64,000 nt of DNA from Larus michahellis (GCF_964199755.1 NC_133897.1:133428125-133492124); one strand, 5' to 3'; numbered from the stretch's first letter, positions 11,589 through 24,429 are shown. The notes: generated from the letters alone by a model not told the origin. A program made the numbers and translations.

Positions 11589-14500
11589 AATGGTACAAAA
11601 AAGGAACGCGGCAAGAACAGTTTTAGTTCAGTGTTCCCTTTTTCCAATGCACAATCTACTAGTGCTCAGCAGACAAAGAGAGTTACATTTTTGCTTCAAT
11701 TTGATACCAGTCTTTAGTTCGGCTTTTTCTCTTAAACGAACTGACAGCATCCTCAATGCTTAGACCTGAAAAGCCTCTGCAATTCTGGTGTGAGGTGCTA
11801 GAGAAACTCTGGCTGAGTGCAGGAGCCCAGATTTTGCCAACGAGGCAGCGACAGCAGCAACAAAGGCAAGGAGCTGAAGACAGTGGGCATTGTAGCCGCA
11901 GCTGGCTCCCTCACAGACTTTGTTCTTCCCGCTGCAAACCCCGGGCTCCCTGCAGATGGGCTGGCTCTCACTGGGGGTTTCCGAGGACAGAGGGAAAAGT
12001 TGGGAATGTCAACAGCACGGACTGCTCACGTGCCTCTTTCGACAGAGCCTCTCGGCCTTATTGTGAGCAAGCTACATCCTAAATGGTTATAAAAACATAA
12101 GCATTGTTCTTAAATAATTAATTTTTACTTCAGAGCTTCAGTTTAATGCAATACACTACACTACATGTGAGTAAATCCCTAGTATTTTCTATTCTTTCCA
12201 CCAGGGATAACCTTTGACTATTTCCTCTCTCAAACAAAATAGTTCCAGTTTATAAACTCAAATTGAACCGTCTTATTCCAAAAGCATCGTTCTTGATAGC
12301 AATAAAGCATTCCTTCCTCAAATGCCTCCAGTTTCAAATTTAGCACCGACACCACCAGGACACACAAGGAACACAAGGAGATGTACACATTTAGTACAGA
12401 AGTGTCTTCAAACATTGCAGAGATACTGATGAAGCATGTCATACGTGGATACTCTCTCCCTAGTAAAGACCACAAGCTTGAGAAATCTTCAGTTTTTATG
12501 TGAAATAAAAAAGTATGGCGGCTGAAAAAAGTGAGATGATTACACCCCCTTTGTCAGGCATTTATTGCATAATGCTCACCAAAACGAGACACAAACGTAT
12601 TCAAAATAACATGATTCTTCTAATACTTGGATGATGCTAAAAAGATCAACCTTTCTTTTTAAAGTTGTTCTCAATATTTCTGATGGTACAAAGTATTCTG
12701 TTCAAGACTGTAGATGACCAAGACTGGCTACGAACTTCTCATAAACTTAGGGACTAACCATTCCGGGGCAATTCACATCTTTCCTTATCTCGTGTGACAC
12801 CACAGAGCTGACTTCTACGTTCCAGTCCCCAAGCAGCTATATCACCAATGCCAAAATAAGGGACGCAAATGCACGAGCATCCATACGTGCCTGCATACAC
12901 GTCTGTACGTGCAAATATGCACAAGCGTGGTATATCCTATTTGTGACACCACTGCTGACGTAAACAAGCAAATGTCCTGAAAACTACGTAGGAGGCGCAG
13001 TACCTGCACCAACTGTGATAAAACGGCCAGTTTCCATTCACAGTGGTCTTAAGCTGCATGTAAGCAAACAAGAGCCCTGCTTTGGGGAATAGTAGTTTCG
13101 GTATGACATTAAGGACGGTGTGCAACGCTGTCATTTCTCTGTGAGCATCCACCAGAGTGGACCAGCAGCTCCCTCCCTTGAGGCACTAGCAGAGGATTCC
13201 CCCATGAGAGGAGCCCACCAGGTGGCCCAACGCCGCTATTGGGCTGTAAAGAGCCAGGAAATTACCTGGCTAGAGTTGATTTTATAGTGCAATACAGAAA
13301 AACCCAAAGGGATAAAAAAAACAAATGACTGCCTTCAGCCACAATGGCAGCAAACTAAGAACAAAAAAAAATGCTTTAAGTAAAAAGACTGGCAGCCTTA
13401 AACTGCTTACTTATTTACAGCAGCAATAGAGCTCTGCTGTAACTGTCATAGCCAGACGCTATACACCTAGCTCAAACTATACTTAAATACCATTAAAATA
13501 TTATTGGTTCTGTTCTAAAGCCTATTCACCTGCTTCTGACTACTCTGAAAGAATAATAAAAAAAAAAAAGATAAATACAAAACCAAATGATTATTACTGA
13601 ACAAGCAGACTGTTCTCCTTTTACAAGGAGACTCTTCCTGGCTAAATCACAAGTGTATTTAGACAGTGGGCTCCCACATAGGCACACTTCAGACAGAAGT
13701 ATACAAGCTAAGACAAAGTAAGCTTCAGGTATCGTTATTTCCCGGTGACTACCAGCAACCTCCTTGCCTTTTTTTTTTTTTTCCTCTCCTCCTTTTTTCT
13801 CCCCCCGCCCCAACCGTTTGTTTTGTTTTTTTTTTTTTTGCCAGGCTCCCGGGCAGGTTTTCCTGCATACAAAACTCCACGGCCGGAATGCCCCGCTCTG
13901 GAAGGAGAAGCATGTGATTCCCGGGACTGGGGAGGCGGGGGGAGTGGGGCGGGGGGGTGGAAACGCTCAGGCCCCGGCGGAGGCGAAGGATCGAGGGGCG
14001 GCGAGGGACGAGGCTCCGGTTACACCTCGCCCAGGAGCTTGCGAGGAGCTCGGCGGCAGCGCGGTCCCCGCCGAGGCGGGGAGGGGCTGAGCACCACCCG
14101 CCCTCCGCGGACATCTCCCCGCCCTACCCCCGCTCCCCGCGCCTGTGGGGGGGGCCCCGCTGCCGGCGGAGGCGGCCGCCCAGCTGCCCGCCTTGCGCGC
14201 AGCCCCGCGGAAGGGAAGCGGCAGCGAGCGGCGCCGCCCGCCCCGCCAGCGCCACCCGCCCAGGGACCCCGGCCCCGCCGGCTGCCATCCTCCTCCTCCT
14301 CGTCCCCTCCTTCTCCTCCTGCTCCCCGCCCCGCGCACACCCACGCAGACACACGGCACTGCGGCGGCCGGGCCCCCACCCCTCCCCGGGCCGCGGGGAG
14401 GCGGCGGCCGGGCGCCCCCGGGCCGCGCTCGCCCGCAGCTCCGCCACCACGGCCTGGCTGCGGCGCTCGGCGGTACGGCTGGGCTCGGCCCGGCGCTGCC

Positions 14501-15499
14501 CTGCGCGCACACGCAGGCGCAACCCCCGCGCAAGAAAGTTAAGAGAAGTTGCCCGCTTCGCCCCTGCCTTCCCCGCGCGTCTCCGGCGGGCGCGGAGCGA
14601 CGGCCCCGGCGCAGGGGGAAGGGGAGAGGGCACCGGGCGCCGCAGAGGGGAAAACGGGGCGGCCCCGCACCCTTACGCGCCGAGAGTCGTTGTCAGCCGG
14701 GGAAAGGGAGGGGGCGAACACCGCCCTGCTCCCCAAATCACCCCTTTTGTCACCCTTCCCTCCAAGTTTCCATGTCGGTGCGTGCTTGGCGGTGGGGGGG
14801 AAGCGTCCTAAACGATCCCTTGGAAATTGCCCGCCGCAGCCCAGCTGCCCCTCATCCTCCCCCAGCGCGGTCAGGGCTGCCCCCGCCCCCCCCACCCCCC
14901 CGTATTGGCCGCAGCACCCCTCGCCTCCCCGGCTCCTCGCACTTTCTCCCCCTGCCACCCCCGGGCAGGGGCGCGGGGAGGCGGCACCGGTCTCCTCCTG
15001 CCCTGGGAGCAGGAAACCGCCCCCCCACCCCCCCGGCCCGGCAGGGTGGGGTGCCGTATCCCCCCCCACCCGCCTCCGCCGAAACGGGGGACGTCCCGGG
15101 GAAGTAAACCCGCGCCCCCCACAACCACCACCACCCCACCCCGCCGCCGGGCCCCGGGGGTGTGAGCACGATGCCCCGGCGAGGGGCGGCCCCGCGGTCG
15201 CCTGCCCCCCCGGCTCCCCTCCGGTTCCCCACGGTGGGGGCCGCGGCCCCCGCCCCGCTCCCCCCCGCTGCCGGCCCGGCCGAAGCCGCCTCGCCGCGGT
15301 GGTGCCGCCCGCCAACGCCGCCCCTCCGCGCACCGGCGCGGCCCCGGGCGTCCCCCCGGCATTACAGAAGGCGGCCGGGGAGGCGCGGGGGGCTCGGGCA
15401 CACCCCCCGCCGCGGCGGGGCCAAGGGGGCGTGCGGGGGCCGTTACCGGGGTCAGTGCCGTCTCCCGCCGCTGCCGCCGCGGCTGCCGCCGGCGCTGAC

Positions 15500-15580
15500 C
15501 TTCGCTTTGTAAGATGAAGCTGAAGCTGGGGCTGCGGCCGCCATGTTCCCGTTTTAATAACTGCCTGCTTGTTTATTTCA
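15500..15580 (-). other. NCOA2: Probable NCOA2 exon 1 (5' UTR)
   Basis: Read on the minus strand, the CpG island has a short exon that ends in CAAAGCGAAG followed by the donor GTCAGC at 15499. Its 5' end is not defined by sequence; I place it near 15560-15580, just upstream of the YY1-type box. It carries an ATG in good context (GAACATGGCGG) that opens a short upstream frame (MAAAAPASASSYKAK) running to the exon end. If spliced to the 5.6 kb exon the frame stops at once (CAT GCT TGA), so this looks like a short upstream ORF and not the NCOA2 start. The right boundary is an inference. Confidence 0.55.
15537..15547 (-). promoter_or_regulatory. YY1-type element overlapping an ATG
   Basis: The minus-strand sequence AACATGGCGGC matches the long YY1 consensus AANATGGCGGC. 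In many TATA-less vertebrate promoters this element sits just downstream of the transcription start and overlaps a start codon. That fits leftward initiation at about 15.56 kb. Confidence 0.6.
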
Positions 15581-15739
15581 ATGGAGACCCTCCCACCACT
15601 CGCCCTCCTCCTCCTCCTCCTCCCCTCCTTCTACCCAGAGGAGGGCTGGACGGGGAGGAGGCGGGGGAAGGCACAAGTCACTCCCTCCTGCCCCCGGGCA
15701 CGGCGGCAGCAGCCGGGCCCCGCGCTGGGGGAGGCCGGG

Positions 15740-15767
15740 GCGGACGGACGGACGGACGGACGGACGG
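15740..15767. repeat. (CGGA)n array in the CpG island
   Basis: Seven CGGA units in a row, about 170 bp upstream of the inferred leftward start. The CpG-bearing tetramers suggest a polymorphic promoter microsatellite. Confidence 0.9.
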
Positions 15768-17374
15768 GAGCGCGGCGCCACCGCCGCCCCTCGCCGCTGC
15801 CGCCCGGCGGAGCTGGGGGCTGCCCCGCTCCCCGCCCGCAGGGACAATGGCAGCCGCCCCCCTCGCTCGCAGCCCTGCGCAGCGCTGCCGGGAGCCTCCG
15901 CCTCGGCGCCCGAACGGGGGGGAGAAAGGAGAAGGGAGGGGAAATAAAAAAGAGGGAAGAAAAAAAAAAAAAAAGTCCTTCGTCCTCGGAGGGCGAGACT
16001 TTAAATGTGGCCCTTTACGGTCCGCCCTCGGAGGAACCTCGCTGGCCAGCGGGCCGGAGTGATCAGCCCTGACGAGGCTTTGGGTGGCCCATATTCACAA
16101 AAACAGGGGGACGGGGGGGGGAACGGTCTTATTTCTTTTCTTTGCCACCGCAAAAAAAAAAAGGAGAGGGGAAAAAAGAAAAGGAAAACACACACATGCT
16201 GAAAATTGTGTTACAAATACACAGCATCAACTGTAACGCACTCACAGGAACGGGGGTGGGAGGGGGCATGAAGATTCAGGCTTTTCCGACGTTGGAGGAG
16301 TGAATATGTGAGTTAAAAATTATTAAGGTCTGGAGGGTGATTGTTAAACGTTGCCCTTAGTTCAAGAAGCAATCCGCGATGCAGAAATCCTTTTTTTAAA
16401 AAAAAAACAACAAAACTTTACATTTTCACATGTGTCAGTAATGGCAAACTACAGTCTACACACTGTAACTGTTGTTATTCTTGATATTTTCTTACATGAG
16501 CGTGCAGTCCCGAGTTTTTCTGCCGCTATCCACAGATTATACATTGTTATTGGTGGTATGGCTAACCCTGCTTGCAATTAGGTTTGTCCAATACTTTTTC
16601 AGATGGTTGCATTTTGCCCTACTGTGCTGCATACAATTTCCCATACTTGTGTCTGACTCAATTTTTTAAAGCTTTTTTTTTTTTCTTTCATTGGGCAAAA
16701 ATAGTTCAATTGTTTCTCCAAACAAATTAAAGGAAAACTGTCTTTCCCACTCTCCTCCCCGATGTTAAAAAAAGTCTTTGCAACCAAGTCACTGAAAACT
16801 TGTAATATTTTCCTCTTCTAGAGAAAGAACTTGGGCATGGGAGGAATAGCCAACAGAAATCTATTTGTATTTAGTCCCATTAGCAAATGGGGGTGGAGGG
16901 ATTGTAGTTTGTATATGCTCAATTAGAGCTTTGCTGCTAAATTAACCGGAGATCCTACCTACATTAAATGCCACTGTTTCAGGGGGAGTACTTTTGGCAT
17001 CATCTCCAGAAGACAAGTGAGCATGCTCCAGTGTTGGGCTGCGGCAGCTGGAGAGGACAACCTTTCTCAATCAGTCCCTCCCCATCAGTCGTACTCGGCA
17101 GAGAAATTACTCTGTCTTCAGGAAGCTCTTCCACCCTGCCCGTACACAGGCAGGCAGCAAAGAGATTGAAGGTTAATTCTGTCTGGAGTGCAGAGAAATC
17201 AGAATATTACCTTCAAATAACATGGCAAATGAGAGTTGCTTGTATATGAAAAAAAAAAACCTGGGGCAAAGTGTTCTGGAGAGACAGAGCTTTTCCTCTG
17301 GCCTCATTTGTTATATCTGTGCAAATCTCTGTAGCAAATAAGCTAACAGTTATACAGGCAATAATCTCATTTAC

Positions 17375-17425
17375 CTCACAGTCGTGATTCATTCGTTCTT
17401 CTATGCTGAGTGAAACAGTGGTCTG
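17375..17425 (-). other. Candidate small coding exon with excellent acceptor
   Basis: 51 nt, 17 codons (QTTVSLSIEERMNHDCE), phase 0 at both ends. The acceptor is a long T/C tract ending CTTTCCCAG and the donor is GAG|GTAAAT. It fits the exit phase of the exon at 21.8 kb. It lies 1.8 kb to the right of the inferred NCOA2 start, so it could alternatively be an alternative upstream NCOA2 leader exon. Confidence 0.33.
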
Positions 17426-18929
17426 CTGGGAAAGAAAAAAAAAAAAGTATTTAATTCTATGACCATGAGCAGATCAATTTAAAATTGCACGGGTAATTTT
17501 AATTCCAGCATTTCTTATTTATGAAAGCTTGATTTTTTCCAACTTCATACATCCTTTAACATTACCAAAAGTCTTTTTAAAACTAGTACCTAAATCCACC
17601 AGGAAGAGCAAGGAAGGCCTTTTAACTTGCTGCAGAACAAACATAAAAGATAGCGCATGTAACATAAACTTTAAGGTCTCAACATTGACAAAACCCCCTG
17701 AGTCTGACGTGGATGAGTGTTTGTGTCAAACTGGGTGGGAGAAGGGTTTTAACTACATGCATATGCTCAGATCCACTGAAATTTCTTACAAGCTTCTAAC
17801 TCATGAGCAAATACATTTTGTCCTCTAAGGCCAAAACTCTGGTTACAAATATCACTGTGTGCAAAGAGCAGTAATTATGTTATTCCTAACTGCTGTTCTT
17901 TAAAGGGAAAGCACCATCTTCCAGATGGGCAACAGTTTTGATAAATGCATTTGGGTGCCGGACTTTATTCAGCATTACAGCTCTTCTCTGAACCAGTGTC
18001 ATCATTGCTGCTTTGTGCTAACTAGAGCTGGGCTTAGTTTTTCAACAGAATCTTCATCCGCTCTAAACAAGAGTAATATAAACTTTCTGTCATCCTCTCA
18101 TATTCATCCTCCTCCCATTTATGCTTCCAATCGTGCTAGCTATTTGGTTCACAGCGTTGCTTTATACATTCACTTGATTATTCACTGCGATCTGCGAACC
18201 TCTCCTGGTGTGAAATTTAACACTTGTTTTTAATTATTTTGAATTTTCAGTGAAGTTGGGTTAAATTTTCTTTCATAACTTTTTTTTTTCCTAAATCAAC
18301 AGGAAAAAAGATCAGAATCTGAACACAACTGTGTTTTTCTGATCAGTATAATCATATATTGTCAATGTTCTTTTTTCCTACTTACTTTTTATATGTAACA
18401 TGCTTCTCAAAAAATTGGTACATGAGGTACTGAGAATAAAACTAGCACTTGCAGGTGTGTTTCTAAGCGATTTTCAAGTAAGTTAAAGTTATTCTTCTGT
18501 AAGGTGAAGGGTTCTGAACAAATTGTTGAATACTTATGAACTCGATGGGCCGCTCAAGTATGGCTGCTGTCTCATAAAGCTCTATCTGCAGCTCCAACAT
18601 GTGGCGAAGAAGGGTTTACATGCACCTGCTGACACCAGGGCTGTAAGTAATGCAGCTGTTGGTGCACAAGGCCTTTTTCATGAGCAGCTGCACTTACCCT
18701 GTAGAATCATTCTGCCCACCTTTATGGGGAACTGACTCCCCACTTAGTCATTAACCTTCCCAAGCGGATTTATATATGGTCTTTATGAAACCAATAAGAT
18801 TTTTGTTGACACAGTATATACCTAACTCAAACCCACAAAGAAAACAAAATGAAAGTTAAAACCATTTAAACCTACTATAACATCTTCATCTTCTTTGGGG
18901 TGGGGGTGGGGGGGACCTGCCAAGGTCTC

Positions 18930-20330
18930 ATGGTTGAACCCTCAGCTCCAAGTAGGGCCAATTTTGAAGTTATGCCAGATTTCCCAGGATCATATTCAGC
19001 TGAGCTCTTACTATCTCCAAGGATGGAGATTCCACAGCCTCTCTAGGCAACCCGTTCCAGTGTTTGACTGCATTTGTGATTTCCCTCCCAAGTATCTAAT
19101 AGGTCTCTTCCAGTTTGTGCCTGTTGCCTCTCGCAGTGAAAAGGCCACTGTGGACTTCCAAGAGGGATCCATCTTCTCTATACCCGCCCATCAGGTAGCT
19201 GAAGAGAACAGTAACATTCCCATCAGCCTTCTCTTTTTAAGACTGAATAGCCTGACCTTCTCGGACTCTTTTTGTACATCATGTAGTCCAGCACCCTCCA
19301 TCATGGCAGCCCTCCTCTGGGTTTGCTTTTCTATGTCCATGTTTTTCACGTACTGGGTAACTCAAAACTGCACACAGTAGCCCAGATAAGATCTCACAAG
19401 TACACAACCACTTTTCTCAACCTGCTGGCCCTTCCCTTGCCATTATGGCCCAGGGTGCCCTTGGCACACTGCTTATTCCTTGTTGCTCCCCAGGACCCCC
19501 AAATACTATTTTGCAAAACTGTTTTCTATACGCTTGACCCCCAGCTCACAAAGTGGGTGACTATTCTGTCCCAGATGCGGGGTGCTGCACCGGCATTTGT
19601 TGAACTTTTATGAGATTCCTGCCAGTCCATTTCTCTAGCCTTCGGTGTACTGACCGCTCCTTCCCAATTTGCTGTCATCTGCACTTCGTCTCATCACTGA
19701 GGCCTCTGACAAAGATGTTACACAGTATCAGCCTCAGCATCCACTCATGAAGCACACTGGCCACCAGCTGGACCTGCTACTGCTGATCACAGCCCTTGAG
19801 CCCAATGGCCAAGACAATTTTCCACCCAATTGATCTTACACTTATCTATTTCATACCTCCCTGATACCTCCCTGATGTGGCTAAAGGAGGTCTTTGGTTG
19901 ATTCTGTCAAAAGCTTTGCTAAAGTCAAGGTACATGACAACCACTACTCTCACCTTCTCCATGGACTCCGTTATCTCATTATAAAAAGCAGTCAGGTTTG
20001 TCAGGCAGAATTTGCCCTTTGTAAACCCTTACAGCCTGTTCCCAGTCACCTTCTTGTCTTTCAAACACCTGGTCATGGTGTCCAGGAGGATTTACCACTT
20101 AATCCTCCCACAGACTGTGGTCAGGCTGGCTGGCCTGTAGTTCCCCGCTTCTACCTCCTTGAAGACAGATGTGATATTTGTCTTTTTTCAGCCACCAAGC
20201 ACTTCCCCCAGTCACCACCACCTTTACCCAGTACACACACAGACCTGTCGTGACACACACAGCCTATCGTTATGACAGTTATTGTGCCCCTCTGACCTCA
20301 CATCGCATCTCCAAGTTATCGCTGATTCCT
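18930..20330 (-). mobile_element. CR1 LINE copy, old and truncated
   Basis: The plus strand reads as the complement of a CR1 element: a stretch near 19030-19070 includes GGCAACCCGTTCCAGTG, typical of the CR1 3' region. It is followed by diverged reverse-transcriptase-region sequence on the minus strand with many stops. About 1.4 kb remains. Divergence is high and no terminal ATTCTATG tail is preserved, so this is an ancient copy. The right end is approximate. Confidence 0.8.
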
Positions 20331-21149
20331 CCTTGCGTTAGCCCTTTACCACATTCTGCCCTCTCAAAATAACACATTGACTTACATGACGCTATGTTCT
20401 TTTAAAGCATCTAGGATCTGGCTCAGATCCTTCAATGGCACTTTGGCTTTATTGCCATTTGATACAGTGACACACCGGACTCTTGCAGTGAAGCGCATAT
20501 CCTAGGCGTATAGTGCTAATGTGCTAAAGCTAAAAATAAGATTATTTTTTTTTCCCCAGAAAAACTTCAGACATAAAAAAAATAATAATTTTTTTGCACC
20601 TCAAATAACAAGCTTGTAAATTATAAAGTAGCTAATCAGACATCTTATTTTCTGTTGAGGTCTTATTAATTCAATAATTTGCTTCACATTAATTTTTTTT
20701 TAAAATCCGATAACCTTGAAAAGCTCCATACTTTTTCAACACAAGAAATCGATCTAGATCAATTTCACCTCATAAAACGTTTTTAAGAAAGTTATACATG
20801 TATAGGGTGAGAATTAGATTTTTAATGAATATTTGTGCAGATATTTTTTTACTAGAATAAAAGGCTCGTTTTACTCATGCTACTTTGGTAGCAGTTCATG
20901 CTAAGACAAAATAATGATCGACTGAGGGAAATACACCCCTAAAGCTAAATCACAACTGCTACACTAGTGCCAGAAGTGTATATATTTTTCATGTATTGTA
21001 ATATCATACCAAAACCCTTGCATTTTTACCTTGCTGGACCTCCATTTACCCAGCCCACTTGCTTCTGCCATTTTCCTTCAGCTACGTATAGCAGTTGTGA
21101 CCGCATGAAATGCTGGATCAGACAAAGAAAATCTGCCCCTAAAGTCCTC

Positions 21150-21315
21150 CCACACTGCGATGGGATTGCTGAGCAGGTGGCACCAAGTTCCAACCACGAG
21201 CAAAGGGGCAGTGCCTGCTGCGCGCTCCTGGGCAGCCTGCTGGAGATGACCTGCTGATGAGCAGAGGGGTGGGACAAGATGACTTCCAGAGGTCACTTCC
21301 AGCCTCTTGTGGCTC
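21150..21315 (+). mobile_element. CR1 3'-end fragment
   Basis: Plus-strand sequence including GAGCAGAGGGGTGGGACAAG and then GATGACTTCCAGAGGTCACT matches the CR1 3' UTR pattern, in the opposite orientation to the copy at 19 kb. It is a short 5'-truncated and diverged copy. Confidence 0.75.
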
Positions 21316-21766
21316 TTTGTGGAACACAAAATTCTTTCTGCTGCTCTGCTTTATTTCACACTGCTGTCCCAACTTCTCCAATAATTCTTCTCTTTAACCA
21401 TTTTTTTCCCCTGCCCTTTTTTCCCCTTTTATCTTTATTTTTCCTAGTCTTTTACTCTCTGTCTCTCCCATATTCTCATCCTGCAGCACGCACTCAACGA
21501 CAGTTGTGCTGTGACATACTCTGTATATTCACGCTGTCTATTCAAAAAGACATTGCCATTCCTCCTACTGAGGATGGAAAAACCCCAGCTCACCCCTATA
21601 CCCCAACTTTAACCAAAAACATAATCAGCCCTCAAGCATACACATTAAGGAGTATAACTGAGCTATGTATAAGAAATAGAGGTAGAAGTGTTTTATTATG
21701 GTTTTGCTGTTTAAAGAGCGATGTTCTCTTCCCCTTGTAATTACACGGCTGAATATGTTAACTTAC

Positions 21767-21978
21767 CTTTTGTTTAGAATTGTGTAACACTGTCTTCTTC
21801 CCTTGATTTCCTGCACGCTTGAATACATACATTTTTGTACCTTCACAAGAATTTGATAATAAAAAGCAGTGCTGAGGAAGGGCAGAATTAAAAGCCATCC
21901 CACCATTAGCAAGTGGAGATGTGCACCTTAACAAGCCCCCCAGACGTACCATTTGTGCTGCTCTCTTTGGCACATCCT
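21767..21978 (-). other. Candidate coding exon (best splice sites of the chain)
   Basis: 212 nt with 70 complete open codons between a good acceptor (AATAATTTTTTAG) and a perfect donor (AAAAG|GTAAGT). The translation starts DVPKRAAQMVRLGGLLR and contains ALPQHCFLLSNSCEGTKMYV. It has three cysteines and a basic end. The entry phase fits the exon at 23880-23942 (which would create a Glu codon). The exit phase 0 fits the exon at 17375-17425. An open frame of this length has roughly a few percent chance per frame in such DNA, so this alone is suggestive and not proof. Confidence 0.38.
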
Positions 21979-23879
21979 CTAAAAAATTATTCTAAGGCAG
22001 TTTTATTAATTCATATTTATGAATGAATATTTCATAGTCATTTACTTCTCATCACTGACCACATACATTAGAATGTTTTCCTCCTAAATCATAATGATTG
22101 TGCAACCCTCAGCCTAAGTGGCCCTACATCTTTGATGTTGAACGTACTTTCTAAATTCACTATTAAGCTGATTACACCTTGAGGATGATCCATCTATGTT
22201 CTCCATCGGCCTCTTACTACATAAATCTAGAGTTATGTACACATGTAAATTTACTATTTCATGTAATTAGAGCACAGAACATATTAAAAAAAAATCAGAG
22301 TGGTGGTGAAGCATGTTTTCAACTAGCAAAAACTCAGCGTGTCTGTACAAGTAGCACATTTTGTGCAGCAGACTTAAGATCTGCCTCTCCGTGTTGCAGT
22401 TCTTAATGCCATTATGAAAGAGATGAAATCAAGATGGAAGGATGACAGTGATTTAGTCACAGAACCAGTTAAATGGCTTTCCAAACTTGAGGCCACAGAT
22501 AGCATTTAGATTTACAGATAGCACAGAAGCTTGATCTTACAAACCTTTAACTGAAGTAAATAAAGTCCAGAAAATATAAAGAAGGAAATATAAGGAGCTT
22601 GGCTTCACTTCAGTGTTGAATTAAGAGTTTTATGTTCATGTTCTGTAAATTCAGACATTTAGCTGCTTGCTGGCTTTTTCTTTTTTTTTTTTTTAATTTA
22701 TTTTTATTATTACAATTGCATTTTCATTAAAGCTTCTTAAGCTCATGTTTTTAGTTCTACTTCCACCCCTAAACTCCAGAATAGCCAAATTTTTGTATGT
22801 ATTTTTGTATTTAATCTAACAAACATTAGAAAAATTTATTGCCCCTGAGCTTTTTGGACTACATAGTAGGACAGAGGTTGTCCACCCCTCAGACTGCTTC
22901 CACTTCACCCTAATGGCATGCCCTCTAAAGCACCTTAGCATCAGCTTCGTCTGACTCACCAGAAGAAAGCATCAGGGATGGGGAACAGTCATTCTTAAAG
23001 ACTGTGCTGGAGAGCGCAGAGCAACTGGAAGAGTTGCAGATTTCCCTGATTGCCTTTGAACATCTATCCTTCCCTTCCCCAAGCAGCTCCTTGGATTTGC
23101 AGACTCTGGTGGTCTCCTTGAACTGGCTTCACCCACTTTTGGACTTTAGGAGCAGATGCTATTACCATATGTATTTTCCATATGTAGGATCAAGATGACA
23201 CATCGATCACAATACACCAAGCAATTCTATGGTTTTATTTCTCCTTTCTTGTATCAGGAAGGAAAAGTAACAGTGTCGAGTTTTAAATAATTACTGGGCA
23301 TCGAATTAGCACCTCACCCAAATGAGTTTCTGCTCCAGCCTCCTTGCACGCTCAAGTAGACTGCCCTGTATCAGAAAAAGGAAGTTCACATTCCTAAAGT
23401 TGTGATCCCACCATAGTACATTCTCACATCTCTGGGTTTTGTAGACAGATATATGGCTTTTGGGTTTACTACGTGTGCCTGTTATATATCCATTAAATAT
23501 GGCTCATTGGGAAACAGAAAGGTTGGCAAAGCCAAGGCTCCTCCAGGGAGGAAGAGGCTGCCAGTGTATTACATTCTGAAATTTTTTCTTATGCCATCCC
23601 ACTCCAGCCATTGCCCTTCGGTTCTCAAATATGATTGTAATAATCATGAGTGCAAAAGCAAATATTAAACAGTAAAGTTGTTTCATATAAAAAAAAAAAA
23701 AGAGAGAGAACAGGAACTAAGAGAGAAATGGATAAAATAACGCAGGGCTTGTATTTGCAGTAAGGTAATACATGCTTCAATAGGTGCTTGGAAGATGATG
23801 CAAATGCACTGAATGGTTTGGAAAAGCACAATTTGTAACGTGTGTGTACTTAAACAGAACTTAACCAACTCAACCTTAC

Positions 23880-23942
23880 CATTGTCTGCTGACTCCAACC
23901 TGCCAGCTAAGGTAATGGGCTCTGTCAATAGTTCTGCTTGCA
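23880..23942 (-). other. Candidate small coding exon
   Basis: 63 nt between acceptor TTGATTTAAACAG and donor CAATG|GTAAGG. One frame reads QAELLTEPITLAGRLESADN. Its phases (1 in, 1 out) fit the exons at 26.7 and 21.8 kb. A second frame is also open, so coding evidence is weak. Confidence 0.28.
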
Positions 23943-24429
23943 CTGTTTAAATCAACAAGTGTTTTGCAAGAGCCACTGTAGCCCTAACTTTTGGAAGACA
24001 AGTGGTATAAAGCTATTCCTCCACCCCTACCTTTGCAGTCCTTTCTATGCTGTCCCTCTCAGAAGACAAGTTGCAACCTAAGCTTTCCCTTCCCCATTTT
24101 GACTCTAATAATTAAGAAACATCCTGCGTTAGACAATTCAAGGATATTTGATGAGATGGTTGCAGACACTGGGCTCGCTGGGATGCAGGCTTCCAAAACC
24201 AATTGTCCTTTGTATATTCCTCTATTCAATCTCAGCCTTATGCTTACCAAAGGGGAAAAATCCTGTGAAGGACAGACTGAGCTGAGACAAAGTTGTCCAT
24301 TTTTTACATCAGAGAGCGCCAAAGTATGAGGAGGAATTTAATTTCTAAGTAGAAAACTATCACATTCCCTCTTAGTTTAAATACAGCTGGGTTGGTTAAA
24401 TATATACCCTGTATCCAGAAAAAAAAAGA

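Larger units (their letters stand above)
8400..13880. other. Intron between the CpG island and 8.3 kb
   Basis: AT-rich, with the polypyrimidine tract at 11.1 kb and the small tandem duplication at 11.56 kb. I see no mobile element and no convincing exon. Confidence 0.55.
1..15580 (-). other. NCOA2: 5' portion of NCOA2 (promoter-proximal, non-coding exons and introns)
   Basis: I infer that this is the start of nuclear receptor coactivator 2, a p160 coactivator that binds ligand-activated nuclear receptors and recruits histone acetyltransferases. The identity rests on position, not on coding sequence. TRAM1 lies to the right on the same strand, and NCOA2 is its known vertebrate neighbour in that orientation. 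A CpG-island first exon reads leftwards, and an 80-nt untranslated exon with strong splice sites follows at 5.6 kb. NCOA2 is known to have several untranslated leader exons before its ATG exon, so the lack of recognisable bHLH-PAS coding sequence here is expected. The remainder is AT-rich intron. Another minus-strand gene starting at this island cannot be excluded without the sequence to the left. Confidence 0.6.
13880..16085. promoter_or_regulatory. NCOA2: CpG island, promoter of the leftward (NCOA2) gene
   Basis: About 2.2 kb of very GC-rich sequence with dense CpG stands out sharply from AT-rich flanks. It is the only CpG island in the window. It contains a leftward first exon with a consensus donor and a YY1-type element, and no TATA box is evident at the right distance, as is usual for dispersed housekeeping promoters. 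Many GGGCGG-like and CCGCCC-like Sp1-type boxes are present. The left part would be the first 1.6 kb of intron 1 and the right 0.5 kb the upstream promoter. A divergent transcript to the right is possible but nothing in the sequence proves it. Confidence 0.85.

Noticed and set aside
13745..15517. Long open frames of 160-320 codons on both strands in the CpG island
   Set aside because: GC-rich DNA lacks stop codons by composition. The products are low-complexity Pro/Arg/Gly/Ala, overlap in all frames, and have no domain or splice support.
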